Shown: one piece after another, positions 9,736-19,700 of the stretch
Layout: the number at the start of each line of letters is the position of its first letter
How positions within the stretch are numbered: the stretch's first letter is position 1
Origin: Candidatus Didemnitutus sp.
GTDB taxonomy: Bacteria > Verrucomicrobiota > Verrucomicrobiia > Opitutales > Opitutaceae
Assembly: GCA_017991595.1 (NCBI GenBank)
Contig: JAGOQJ010000002.1
Coordinates: forward strand, 249,386 to 313,385
DNA length: 64,000 nt
Direction: 5' to 3'
Notes under the pieces: model-generated
Told to the model about the DNA's origin: nothing
The model's input: only the letters and a program-made list of their open reading frames with translations
The model's database searches: none
Translations under genes and position numbers: made by a program

Positions 9736-9759
9736 TCTCAACTTCACCGCATCCTCCCC

Positions 9760-11127
9760 ATGCCACCCCGCCTGCTCCGCTTCTGCTTCTCCGCGTTCCT
9801 CGTCACGCTGACCGGTCTGTGCGCATTCGCCGCCGGCGTGACCGAGATTACTCCCGTGCCCGGTTTCGCTCAACGTCGGTTGGCCGGCGTGAAAGTGCAG
9901 GTCACACCCGACCGCGCCGACTGGACTTACGCCGTTGGCGAGCCGGCGAAGTTCCGCATCGCCGTCTTGGCGGACAATCACCCGGTGCCCGGCGCGACCG
10001 TCACCTACACCATCGCCCCCGAATACACCCGTGCCGAGCCGGTCACGCAGAGCGTGCCGCCCGAAGGACTCGTCATCGACGCCGGCACGATGCAGGAGCC
10101 CGGTTTCCTGCGTTGCATCGTCGAGACGGAGGTCGCCGGACGCAAGGTCCGCGGTCTCGCCACCGCCGGCTTCTCGCCGGAGAAAATCGTGCCTTACCAG
10201 ACCAACCCGGAAGACTTCGACGCGTTCTGGCAAAAAGGCCGCGCGCAACTCGCGAAGGTTCCGCTCGAGCCGCGCCTGACGCTCATGCCCGAGGCCTGCA
10301 CCGATCTGGTGAACGTCTATCACGTGAGCTTCCGCACCATCGACGTCGGCTGGTCCGGCCCCGCGCGCATCTACGGCATCCTCTGCGAGCCGAAGGCGCC
10401 CGGCCGTTACCCCGCGCTGCTCCGCCTGCCCGGCGCCGGCGTGCGTCCTTATGCCGGCGACAAATCCACCGCGGCCCGCGGCATTATCACGCTTGAGATC
10501 GGCATCCACGGCCTCCCTGTCACGCAACCCAAGGAAGTTTACGACTCACTCTACGCCGGCGCGCTGCACGGCTATTGGCTCTTCAACCTCGACAACCCCG
10601 AGACCTACTACTTCCGCCGCGTTTACCTGAGCTGCCTGCGGGCGAATGATTTTCTCACCTCGTTGCCCCAGTGGGACGGGCGCAACCTGCTCGCCGTCGG
10701 CTCCTCCCAAGGCGGCCAGCTCGCCATCGTCACTGCCGCCCTCGACGAGCGCGTCACCGGCGTCGTCTCGGTGCACCCCGGCTTCTGCGACGTGACTGCG
10801 GAATACCTCCACCGCCGCGCCACCGGCTGGCCACGTCCGTTCCGCACCGAGGAACTCAACGCCTCGCCGCATGCCACCGCCGCCAAGTTGCGCACCGCGT
10901 CGCTCTTCGACACCGTCAACTTCGCCCGCCGCCTGCGCGTGCCCGGCTACTACACGTGGGGCTACAACGACGAGGTCTGCGCCCCCACGTCGCTTCACGC
11001 CGCCTACAACGTCATCACCGCGCCCAAGACGCTCGAGCTCACCCTCGAACTCGGCCACGCCTACACCGCCGAGCAATGGGACGCCATGCAGGCGTGGATC
11101 GGCCGCGCCGTTGGCCTGAAGAACTGA
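9760..11127 (+). CDS. Secreted acetylxylan/cephalosporin-C deacetylase-family (AXE1) esterase
   Basis: A 455-residue exported alpha/beta hydrolase. Residues 1-26 form a signal peptide ending 'LCAFAAG'. Residues about 30-145 look like an extra beta-sandwich domain; family members are usually about 320 residues. The catalytic domain has 'FDAFWQKGRAQL', the nucleophile elbow GSSQGG (Ser316), the acid in 'YNDEVC' and the His in 'LGHAYT'. It deacetylates sugars or acetylated oligosaccharides. It lies 24 bp after the SGNH esterase, so the pair should be co-transcribed, and precedes the beta-mannosidase by 130 bp that carry a separate promoter. Confidence 0.88.
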   Translation: MPPRLLRFCFSAFLVTLTGLCAFAAGVTEITPVPGFAQRRLAGVKVQVTPDRADWTYAVGEPAKFRIAVLADNHPVPGATVTYTIAPEYTRAEPVTQSVPPEGLVIDAGTMQEPGFLRCIVETEVAGRKVRGLATAGFSPEKIVPYQTNPEDFDAFWQKGRAQLAKVPLEPRLTLMPEACTDLVNVYHVSFRTIDVGWSGPARIYGILCEPKAPGRYPALLRLPGAGVRPYAGDKSTAARGIITLEIGIHGLPVTQPKEVYDSLYAGALHGYWLFNLDNPETYYFRRVYLSCLRANDFLTSLPQWDGRNLLAVGSSQGGQLAIVTAALDERVTGVVSVHPGFCDVTAEYLHRRATGWPRPFRTEELNASPHATAAKLRTASLFDTVNFARRLRVPGYYTWGYNDEVCAPTSLHAAYNVITAPKTLELTLELGHAYTAEQWDAMQAWIGRAVGLKN

Positions 11128-11159
11128 CCCCGCCGGCCCATGCGGCGCGCGTCGCGGAC

Positions 11160-11214
11160 TCTCATTTTCCGGACAAAGGATCTCATTAACCGGCGCCACG
11201 CGACCGGCTAGGAT
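11160..11214 (+). promoter_or_regulatory. Tandem TCTCATT operator plus -10-like box of the beta-mannosidase gene
   Basis: TCTCATT occurs at 11160-11166 and again at 11181-11187, exactly 21 bp apart, and each copy is followed two bases later by CCGG. TAGGAT lies at 11209-11214, 28 nt after the start of the second copy. This is the cleanest example of the four. It places transcription start near 11221, which rules out the upstream ATG at 11213 and supports the ATG at 11258. Confidence 0.7.
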
Positions 11215-11257
11215 GCCACCCGACCGGCCCGTCCCGGGCTGCGCTTTCCCCCATTTC

Positions 11258-13738
11258 ATGCACAGCTTTCCCCTCGCCTCCCAGACTTGGCAGTTCCGCG
11301 ATTGCACCGAAAAAGCCTGGCTGCCCGCTCGCGTGCCCGGATGCGTGCACACCGACCTGCTCCGCGCCGGCAAGATCAGCGATCCCTTCGTCGGCACGCA
11401 GGAGCTCGACGCCCAGTGGGTCGAACACCGCGATTGGGAATACCGCACGAGCTTCGAGCTGCCTGACTCGCTCGCCGCCCAGACGGGCATCGAACTCGTC
11501 GCCGACGGCCTCGACACGCTCGCGACCGTCATTCTCAACGGCCGCACCATCGCGCAGACGGACAACATGTTCATCGCGCACCGTTGGGACGTGAAGCCTC
11601 TCCTGCGTCGCGGACGCAACGAGCTGCGCATCCGCTTCGCCAGCACCGCGCCCTACGTGCGCGAGCGCAAACACCTGCACGCGCCGCGTGAGATCAACGA
11701 TCCCGTCGGCGGCTGCACCGTCATCCGCAAGCAGCAATGCCAGTTCGGTTGGGACTGGGGTCCGCGCCTCGTCACCGCCGGCATCTGGCGCGACATCCGC
11801 CTCGAAGGCTGGACCGGCAACCGGCTCGAATCCGTCCGCGTGACGCAGACCCACCACGCTGATTGCTCCGTCACGCTCACGCTGGACGCCGAGCTCCGCC
11901 GCCCCGCGCCGGACGCGACCTGCCGCTGGCGCGTCTCGCTCGACCGTGTGACCGTCGCCGAAGGCACGGGCAACACGATCCACCTGCCGCACCCACAACT
12001 GTGGTGGCCCGCCGGCCAAGGCGCGCAACCGCTCTACACGCTCGAGGTCGAGGTTGTCTCCGCCGCCGGCCCGACGATCGGACGCTGGGTCAAGCGCGTG
12101 GGTCTGCGCACGCTCGCGCTCGAACGCGTCGCCGACACTTGGGGCGAGAGTTTCCGCTTCGTCGTCAACAGCCGCCCGATCTTCGCCAAGGGCGCCAACT
12201 GGATCCCCGCTCACAGCTTCGTCGCCGGCCTGACCCGCGCCGATTACGCGCGCGATCTGCGCAGCGCCGTGCAAGCCCACATGAACATGGTGCGCGTCTG
12301 GGGCGGCGGCGTCTACGAAAGCGAGGATTTCTACGACCTGTGCGACGAACTCGGCCTGCTCGTCTGGCAGGACTTCATGTTCGCCTGCACGCTTTATCCC
12401 GGGACGCCGGACTTCGTCGCCAGCGTGCGCCGCGAAGCCGAGGGTCAGATCCGCCGGCTGCGCCACCGCGCCTGCCTCGCTCTCTGGTGCGGCAACAACG
12501 AGGTGTGGTCCATCAACGCCCACCTCGCCGGCACGCCGGAGTTCGCCCGGTGGCAGGAGGCTTACGACCAACTCTTCCATACGACGCTGCCCGACGCCGT
12601 CGGCGCACACGACGGCGCCACGCCTTACTGGCCCGGCTCGCCGTGGCGCGGCGACGCCGCCGCTGATCACGCCGCCGGCGAGAAGCGCGGCGACACGCAT
12701 TACTGGGACGTGTGGCACGCGCGCCACCCCGTGAAGGATTACGAGCGCTGGGCCTTCCGCTTCGTCTCGGAGTTCGGCATGCAGAGCTACAGCTCGCCCG
12801 CCACCAACGCCACGTTCTGCCCGCCCGGCGATGCCAACGTCTTCGGCCCGGTGATGGAGTGCCACCAGAAGAACCGCGCCGGCAACCAGATCATCCTCGA
12901 CTACGTCTCGCGCCGCTACCGTTTCCCCAAGTCGCAGGACGACCTCATCTATCTCTCGCAGCTCAACCAGGCCTACTGCATGCAGGCCGGCGTCGAGCAC
13001 TACCGCCGGCTCATGCCGCGTTGCATGGGCGCGCTTTACTGGCAGTTGAACGACTGCTGGCCCGTCGCGTCGTGGAGCTCGATCGAGTTCACCGGCCGAT
13101 GGAAAGCACTCCACTACGTCGCGCGGCGCTTCTTCGCCCCCGCCGCCGTCAGCGCGCACGTGCCGGGCGACGAGGAAGTCACGATCGGCAACTACCGCCG
13201 CAGCACCGTCGCCGAAGCGCATCTCTACACCGTCTGCGACCTGCCGCAGCGCACGCGTGGCCTGCTCCGCTGGGACCTCTGGCACCTCGACGGCCGGAGC
13301 CTGCTTCGCGGCCGCAAGCAGGTGCGACTCGAGCCCGGTGCCAGCCAGTTGCAGCGCACGCTCGCGCTCCAGCGCATGCTCGCTCGCCACGGTCGCGATA
13401 ACCTCTACCTGCGCATCGCGCTCGACGTCGACGGCGCCTGCGTGAGCGAGGACACCGTTTTCTTCGCGCCGCCGCGCTTCCTCGCGCTGCCGCGCGCCCG
13501 CACGAAGGTCCGCGTGAAGCTCGAGTCGCCGCGCCGCGCGGTGCTCACGTTCGCATCGCCGGTCTTCCAGCATCGCTTCGCTTTCGATCTCGCGGGCCTC
13601 GCACATCAGCCGGCCGACAATTATTTCGAACTCTACCCGGGCGAGGAGAAGCGCATCGTGGTCGAGCTCGGGCGGGCCGCCACGGTCGCGCAGTTGCAAC
13701 GCGCGCTCAGCTACCGCTCACTCGTCGACACCTATTAA
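11258..13738 (+). CDS. GH2 beta-mannosidase (copy 1)
   Basis: An 826-residue exo-acting glycosidase that removes terminal beta-mannose from manno-oligosaccharides or glycan stems. The N-terminus 'MHSFPLASQTWQF' aligns with 'MHCIDLQRAPWKF' of the second copy in this window, which together with the promoter position favours this ATG over the one at 11213. Sugar-binding, immunoglobulin-like and TIM-barrel domains are in the usual order. Catalytic residues are Glu415 (acid/base, 'WCGNNE') and Glu505 (nucleophile, 'VSEFGMQSY'). No signal peptide is seen, so it should act in the cytosol on imported oligosaccharides. The symporter gene starts one base after its stop. Confidence 0.93.
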   Translation: MHSFPLASQTWQFRDCTEKAWLPARVPGCVHTDLLRAGKISDPFVGTQELDAQWVEHRDWEYRTSFELPDSLAAQTGIELVADGLDTLATVILNGRTIAQTDNMFIAHRWDVKPLLRRGRNELRIRFASTAPYVRERKHLHAPREINDPVGGCTVIRKQQCQFGWDWGPRLVTAGIWRDIRLEGWTGNRLESVRVTQTHHADCSVTLTLDAELRRPAPDATCRWRVSLDRVTVAEGTGNTIHLPHPQLWWPAGQGAQPLYTLEVEVVSAAGPTIGRWVKRVGLRTLALERVADTWGESFRFVVNSRPIFAKGANWIPAHSFVAGLTRADYARDLRSAVQAHMNMVRVWGGGVYESEDFYDLCDELGLLVWQDFMFACTLYPGTPDFVASVRREAEGQIRRLRHRACLALWCGNNEVWSINAHLAGTPEFARWQEAYDQLFHTTLPDAVGAHDGATPYWPGSPWRGDAAADHAAGEKRGDTHYWDVWHARHPVKDYERWAFRFVSEFGMQSYSSPATNATFCPPGDANVFGPVMECHQKNRAGNQIILDYVSRRYRFPKSQDDLIYLSQLNQAYCMQAGVEHYRRLMPRCMGALYWQLNDCWPVASWSSIEFTGRWKALHYVARRFFAPAAVSAHVPGDEEVTIGNYRRSTVAEAHLYTVCDLPQRTRGLLRWDLWHLDGRSLLRGRKQVRLEPGASQLQRTLALQRMLARHGRDNLYLRIALDVDGACVSEDTVFFAPPRFLALPRARTKVRVKLESPRRAVLTFASPVFQHRFAFDLAGLAHQPADNYFELYPGEEKRIVVELGRAATVAQLQRALSYRSLVDTY

Positions 13739-13739
13739 C

Positions 13740-15188
13740 GTGAGCCTCGCCACCGCCGCCCCGTCCTCCGCCACGCCTGCAACGCGTCCGGCCGACCGCG
13801 TCCCGCTGCGTCAGAAAATCGCCTACGGCCTCGGCAGCTCCTGCGACATGTGGGGCCACTGGCTCTACCCGAGCATGGCGTATCCGGTGTTTAACCTCTA
13901 CCTCGGCGTGCCGCCACACCTGATCGGCATCGTCCTCATGGTGAACCGGCTCGCGGACGCGCTCTCGGATCCGTTCTTCGGCTGGGTGTCCGACAACACT
14001 CGCACGCGCTTCGGTCGGCGCCGGCCCTTCATCCTCGTCGGCGCGTTTCTCGCCGGTCTGGGTCTGCCGGTGCTCTTTCTCGCTTCGCCGACGTGGAGCA
14101 CGACGCAGCTGTTCCTGTTCATGCTCTCCTCGGCGCTGCTCTACGTGCCGCTGATGAGCTGCTTCAACATGCCCTACCAGAGTCTCGGCGCGGAACTGAC
14201 GCCGGACTACAACGAGCGCACGGCGGTCATGTCGTTCAAGGGCGCGTTGCAGAAAGTCGCGGAGCTCGCGCTGTATTTCGCGCTGCCGTTCACCACCCTC
14301 GCCTGGTTCACCGACCCGGCGACCGGCAAGCAGAACACCTTGCTGGGCGCGCAGGTCTATTGCGCGGGGCTCGGGCTGCTGATGATCGCGATCGGCGTCA
14401 TCATCTTCTTCACCGTGAAGGAGCGTTACTACGCGCACCTCGTGCAACAGGGACAGGAAAAGGTGAAGCTGCGCGAATCGTTCTACGAGACGCTGCGTTG
14501 CGCGCCGTTCCGCATCCAGCTCGGCATGTCGCTCGCCTTCGCCACCGGCACGAGCATGGTCAGTGCGCTTGGTTACTACGCCACTGTCTATGTCGTGTGC
14601 GGCGGCGATTCCGTCAGTGGCAACTGGTGGAACGCACGCATGGGCATCGCCTACATGGCGGGCGGCTTCCTCGCCGCGCCGGCCTTCGCCTTCCTCGCCC
14701 GCCGACTCGGCAAGCAGCGAGCCGCGGCCATCGCGATCGCGTCCGGCATCGCGGCCTTCGGCGGCACGTGGTGGCTCTACACGCCCGCCGTGCCGTGGCT
14801 GCAGGTGCTCGCGTCGGGCGGCATCGGTTTCGCCAGCGGCGGCTTCTGGATGCTGCTGCCCGCGATGGGGGCTGACATCATGGATTACGACGAGCTCAAC
14901 ACCGGCAAGCGCCGCGAAGGCGCATTCTCCGCCTGCGGCTCGTGGATCAGCAAGGTCGGCATGTCGCTCGGCGCAGGCGCGGCGGGTTTCGTGCTCAACT
15001 TGACCGGCTTCGACGCCGCGCTGCCGGTGCAGTCGCCCGACACGATTCTCCTCATCCGCGTGATGCTCGCGTCCATCCCGGTCGCCGGACTCACGCTCGC
15101 CTGGGTCATCCTGCTGCGTTACCCGCTGGGCGTCGCGCAGGTGGAGGACATCCGCCGCCAGCTGGAGGCGCGCCGCGGCACCGTTTAG
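13740..15188 (+). CDS. GPH-family glycoside/oligosaccharide:cation symporter (MFS)
   Basis: A 482-residue polytopic membrane protein with about 12 hydrophobic segments. Family hallmarks are 'QKIAYGLGSSCDMW' at the N-terminus, 'DPFFGWVSDNTRTRFGRRRPFILVGA' as the loop 2-3 signature, and 'ADIMDYDELNTGKRREGAFSA' in the second half. GPH members take up glycosides, pentosides or hexuronides with Na+ or H+. It starts with GTG one base after the beta-mannosidase stop, so import and hydrolysis of a mannoside are translationally linked. Confidence 0.9.
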   Translation: MSLATAAPSSATPATRPADRVPLRQKIAYGLGSSCDMWGHWLYPSMAYPVFNLYLGVPPHLIGIVLMVNRLADALSDPFFGWVSDNTRTRFGRRRPFILVGAFLAGLGLPVLFLASPTWSTTQLFLFMLSSALLYVPLMSCFNMPYQSLGAELTPDYNERTAVMSFKGALQKVAELALYFALPFTTLAWFTDPATGKQNTLLGAQVYCAGLGLLMIAIGVIIFFTVKERYYAHLVQQGQEKVKLRESFYETLRCAPFRIQLGMSLAFATGTSMVSALGYYATVYVVCGGDSVSGNWWNARMGIAYMAGGFLAAPAFAFLARRLGKQRAAAIAIASGIAAFGGTWWLYTPAVPWLQVLASGGIGFASGGFWMLLPAMGADIMDYDELNTGKRREGAFSACGSWISKVGMSLGAGAAGFVLNLTGFDAALPVQSPDTILLIRVMLASIPVAGLTLAWVILLRYPLGVAQVEDIRRQLEARRGTV

Positions 15189-15248
15189 CACGGAGCGTGT
15201 GGCTGGACCCTTGCCACGCCACGCGCGCTCACCCACGTTCGTCCCGAC

Positions 15249-16406
15249 GTGAAGCCCCAAGTCCTGCTCGTCTTCCTCACGCGCTTCGAGGAGTGCAACG
15301 CCATGCTGAAGGGCGTGGCGCACTACGAACGCACCCACCGCCCCTGGGCCGCCTTCCTCGACGACGAAGCGCGTGCCGAGAACGACCCGCAGTGGCTGCG
15401 CAGCAAGACCTGGCACGGCGTCATCAGCCGCCACACCACGCCCGGCCTCGTGCAGGCGTGCCGCGAGCTGAAGCTGCCGCTCGTCGATCTCAACGACACC
15501 GTGCCTTTCCGCGGCGTGCCGAAAATCCGGCCGGACAACACCGCCCTCGGCCACCTCGGCGCGGAGCATTTTCTCGAGCGCGGCCACCACCACTTCGGTT
15601 TTTGCGGTTTCCGCAACGACGGCTGGGCCTGCGAGCGCCGCGACGGCTTCATCGAGGCGCTCGCGCTCGCAGGGCAAACTTGCGAGGTCTTCGACGTCGA
15701 TTATCCGGGCGACCTGACACCATTCTGGGACGAGCGCCAGACCTCCGCGCTCGCCGCCTGGCTCAGCGCGTTGCCCAAGCCGGTCGGCGTCATGGCCTGC
15801 AACGATCTGCGCGCGCTCCAAGTCGTGAGCGCCGCGCAAGCCGCCGGCCTGCTCGTGCCCGAGGAAGTCGCCGTGCTCGGCGTGAACAACGACACCATCC
15901 GCTGCGAGCTCGCCTACCCGCCGCTCTCCAGTGTCGCGACCAACGCCTTCCAATCCGGTTACCTCGCCGCCGAGTGCCTCGCCCGGCTCATGGAAGGCGA
16001 AAAGCCCGAGAGTCTCGACGTGCGCGTCGAGCCGCTGTCCGTCGTGCCGCGCCATTCCACTGACGTGCTCGCGATCGACGATCGCAACGTCGCCGCCGCA
16101 CTCGGTTTCATCCGCGAGCACGCCTGCCACAATATTACCGTCGAGCAGGTGTTGAAGGCTTCTTTCGCCTCGCGCAGCCAGCTCGAGAAAAAATTCCGCC
16201 GCCTGCTCGGCCGCTCGCCGCAAGCCGAGATCCGCCGCGTGCAGGTCGCGAAGATCCGGCAACTGCTCTTCGAAACGGATTTCCCGATGAAGAAGATCGC
16301 CGAGCTCACGGGCTTCGAACACGTCGAATACATGTGCGTCGTGTTCAAGCGCCTCACCGGCGACTCGCCGGGCGTCTACCGCCGCAAGGTGCAGGCGCAG
16401 AAATAG
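15249..16406 (+). CDS. XylR-type transcriptional regulator (LacI-like sensor, AraC helix-turn-helix)
   Basis: A 385-residue regulator. Residues about 1-275 form a type I periplasmic-binding-protein fold as in LacI sensors ('IRPDNTALGHLGAEHFLERGHHHFGF', 'VLGVNNDTIRCELAYPPLSSV'). Residues about 283-381 form an AraC DNA-binding domain ('VEQVLKASFASRSQLEKKFRRLLG', 'MKKIAELTGFEHVEYMCVVFKRLTG'). GTG start, no clear ribosome-binding site. It follows the symporter by 60 bp. By location and family it is the best candidate to bind the tandem 21-bp TCTCA operators at the SGNH, beta-mannosidase, TonB-receptor and GH5-like promoters. Confidence 0.92.
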   Translation: MKPQVLLVFLTRFEECNAMLKGVAHYERTHRPWAAFLDDEARAENDPQWLRSKTWHGVISRHTTPGLVQACRELKLPLVDLNDTVPFRGVPKIRPDNTALGHLGAEHFLERGHHHFGFCGFRNDGWACERRDGFIEALALAGQTCEVFDVDYPGDLTPFWDERQTSALAAWLSALPKPVGVMACNDLRALQVVSAAQAAGLLVPEEVAVLGVNNDTIRCELAYPPLSSVATNAFQSGYLAAECLARLMEGEKPESLDVRVEPLSVVPRHSTDVLAIDDRNVAAALGFIREHACHNITVEQVLKASFASRSQLEKKFRRLLGRSPQAEIRRVQVAKIRQLLFETDFPMKKIAELTGFEHVEYMCVVFKRLTGDSPGVYRRKVQAQK

Positions 16407-16758
16407 GCCTTCAGCCCGCGCCTCGCTTGCAACGCGCCACCGCGGTGACGCCACGGACGGAGACGTCGTTTTTCCACCGATTCGCCGACCGCAAAGATTC
16501 TCAATCCACGTATAACCGAACTCATTTCCGATCGCCGCTCCGCAAGGTAACTTCGACCCGTCCAGCGTTCGTCCGCCCCCACCCCTTTGTTTTCCGCTGT
16601 GCTCCGTCTGTCGACTTTTTCGTTCGTGCCCCGCTATGGCGCGTTGCTCCACCGCCATCCTCGGCCCTTTCCGGCGCCATCCCTCGCGCGCGTGGACGGC
16701 TGATCCACGCCCTCCAGACACACCGGCAATAGAACTTCACGACCACACCTCGCACCCC
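16407..16758 (+). other. 352-bp gap: operator, promoter and long leader of the TonB-dependent receptor
   Basis: There is no gene here. The tandem operator and -10-like box sit at 16499-16553. From the inferred start near 16560 about 198 nt of leader run to the ATG at 16759. The leader is pyrimidine-rich with runs such as CCCCCACCCC and CTTTTTCG; I found no clear riboswitch fold or Shine-Dalgarno sequence in it. Confidence 0.5.
16499..16553 (+). promoter_or_regulatory. Tandem operator plus -10-like box of the TonB-dependent receptor gene
   Basis: TCTCAAT at 16499 and ACTCATT at 16520 are 21 bp apart; TAACTT at 16548-16553 lies 28 nt after the start of the second half-site. CAAAGAT precedes the first half-site, resembling the CAAAGG that precedes the second half-site at the SGNH and beta-mannosidase operators. 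The second half-site differs from TCTCATT in its first base. Confidence 0.6.
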
Positions 16759-19700
16759 ATGAAAAATCCGCCCCCGCCCCGCGTCTCACCGGTCCGACCC
16801 GCGCTCGCGTCCCTGCTCGCCGCCGCGGTTTCCCTGTGTCTCGGCGCCTCCGCCGCCGGACAGTCGACCACGACGATTCAGGACCAGACCGCCCCCGCCC
16901 CGGAGGAGCGCAAGATCAAGCTACCGCTCGAGGCCGCCGAGGAGGAGGAGACCGTGCAGCTTTCGCCCTTCACCGTCACCGCCGAGGCCGACCGCGGTTA
17001 TCAAGCCACCTCCACGCTCGCCGGCACGCGCCTGCGCACCGAGCTTCGCGATGTCGGCGCCGCCATCTCCGTCGTCAACGCGCAGTTCCTCGCCGACACC
17101 GCCTCGACCAACGCGAAGGACGTGCTCGTCTACACCACCGGCACCGAAGCCGCCGGCATGGGCGGTAATTTCTCCGGCGTCGCCACCGGCCAGGGTTTCT
17201 CGAACCCCGAGGACGGCCTCGTGAGCCCCAACAACGCCACCCGCGTGCGTGGCCTCAGCGGCGCCGACCTCACGCGCGATTTCTTCAGCACCGATATCGG
17301 GATGGACTCCTACAACACGGAGCGCATCGACATCTCGCGCGGCGCCAACGCCATCCTCTTCGGCCTCGGCAGTCCCGCCGGCATCATCAACAACCAGCTC
17401 AAGATGCCCAAGCTCCGCGAAAGCGGCATCACCTTCACCCAATCCGTCAGCCGCTACAGCTCGCACCGCGAGGTCCTCGACGTGAACCAAGTCGTCGCCA
17501 AGGACCGCCTCGGCATCCGCGTCATCGGTCTCAACGACGAGCGGCAATACCGCCAGCAACCCGCCTTCGAGGACGACCGCCGCCTCTACGCCGCGCTCCG
17601 CTGGGAGCCGCGCCTGATCAAGAACGGCTTTACCCAGCTCCAGGTCAGCTACGAGCAGGGCAACATCGAGGCCAACCGCCCGCGCGTCACGCCGCCGATG
17701 GACGGTCTCACCGTCTGGTTCGACGTGCTCAACAAGGTCCAGCTCGATCCCACCAGCCCCAGCACCGTCACGAACGATCCGCTGCTCGGCGCCCACCTCG
17801 GCTCCGCCGGCCGCTGGTTCGGCCAGGTCGGCGCCGTGTTCACCGATCCCGCCTCCGACACCCAGGGCGGCAACGGCGTCCCGGCCTTCATGATGAGTCG
17901 CGGCGGCACGCCCCTCTTCACCCAGTGGTTCGGCGTCTACAACTACACCGCCGCCGGCAACAACCCGAACTTCTTCCTCAACCAACAATACGCCCCTGCT
18001 GGCGAGGCCTACGCCGGACTCTGGAAATATCAGGAGCTCAGCGATCCCACTATCTTCGACTTCTACAACAAGCTCCTCGACGGCCCGAACAAACGCGAGT
18101 TCACCGAGTTCAACGCGCTCAACGCCTCGCTCCGCCAGACCTTCTTCAATGACGCCGTCGGCGTCGAGGTCTCCTACGACCAGCAGAACCACGCGCGCCG
18201 CAACCGCAGCCTCGTCGGGTTCGACGCCGCCATGATCCACGTCGACATGCAGACGAAGCTCGTCGACGGCTCCCCCAACCCGAACTTCGGCCGTCCCTAC
18301 TTCGCCTCCGATTCTATCGGCAACTACATGGTCGACACCGACCGCGAAGCCTTCCGCGCCACCGCCTACGCCACGCTCGATTTCACGAAGAAGGAAGGGT
18401 TCCTCCGCCACCTCGGTCGCCACACCTTCACCACTGTTTACAGCGATCAGGAAAGCCGCCGCCTCTCCCGCACGCACCAAGGCTACGCCTACACGACGGA
18501 CCAAAACATCTACGCCGACAGCGCCAGTGCTCTCTCCTATCCGGGCTACGCCGCCATCCACTATCTCGGCGATTCGATCGCACACCTGAACTCGGCTTCC
18601 GGTGCCAACATCGCCGGTCTCACCGCGCTCCACGAGCCGATCCCGACAGGCACCGCACTCCTCTTCGACAACCGCATCGACCAGTGGGTCTACGCGCCCG
18701 TCTCCGTCATCACGCCCGAGCGCGATCTCGACAAACTCTACTCCAACGCCTCGCGCTCGTTCAACACGACGCGCAGCTACTCCGCCATCTGGCAGGGCCA
18801 CCTGCTCAACCGCAAACTCGTCGGCCTCGTCGGTTGGCGCGAGGACGAGTTCTCGCTCTACGACGCGGGCGTCCCGCCCACCGTCCCCGTCACCGGTCAG
18901 GTTAATCCCTTCGATCCTGCCTGGGTCTTCCCGGCCACACCCAACATCTACGCCAAGGACCAGACCGTCAGCTGGAGCGTCGTCGGCCACACGCCCGATT
19001 TCATCAAGCGCCGCCTGCCGCTTGGCATGGATGTGAGCGTTTCCTACAACGAGTCGGAGAACTTCCGCCCGTCCTCCACGGTCGCCGACGTCTACGGCCG
19101 CCCCTTCTCGCCGCCCTCCGGTTCGACCAAGGATTACGGCGTCACCATCGGCCTCGCGAACAACAAATTCGTCCTCCGCCTCGTCCGCTACGAGACGCGT
19201 CAGGCCAACGACGTCAGCACCTTCTACAACACCTTCTGGCCCGGCAACGATCTCGTCCGCGCCATGAACGGCCTCCGCGGCACCAACACCTCCGAGGTGC
19301 TCATCAACCGCTGGTTCGGCTACCAGCCCGGCGACCCGAACTACCTGCCGGTGCGCGCCAGCATGACGAGCTCCACCAGCGCCAATCCCTCGCTCACCAC
19401 CGCCGAGCGCAACGCCCGCACCGCTTGGTTCAACGCCCGCACGCCCGAGGAGTGGCTGCGTCCCGTCGACCCGCTCCTCGTGCAGAGCTGGGGCATCACC
19501 CAGAACGCCAGCGGCACCTGGACCGCCACCCGCCCGCCGAACGTTGGCAACATCGCCGACACCGAGTCGCGCGGCACCGAGATCGAGGCCACCTACAACC
19601 CGCTTCCAAACTGGCGCATCACCTTCAACGCCGCCCGCCAGGAGGCCTTCCGCTCCAACTACGGCAAGGACTTCGAGGAATTCATCGCGAACAACCTCCC

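Noticed and set aside
9736-9740. A single TCTCA upstream of the AXE1 esterase
   Set aside because: There is no partner half-site 21-22 bp upstream, and the gene is 24 bp behind the SGNH gene, so it is probably not a separate promoter of the regulon.
11213-11257. Earlier ATG for beta-mannosidase 1
   Set aside because: It falls inside the inferred -10 box, and the paralogue aligns from the ATG at 11258.
13707-16721. A 1004-codon minus-strand frame
   Set aside because: Antisense to the GPH symporter and XylR-like regulator; no recognisable motif and biased composition.
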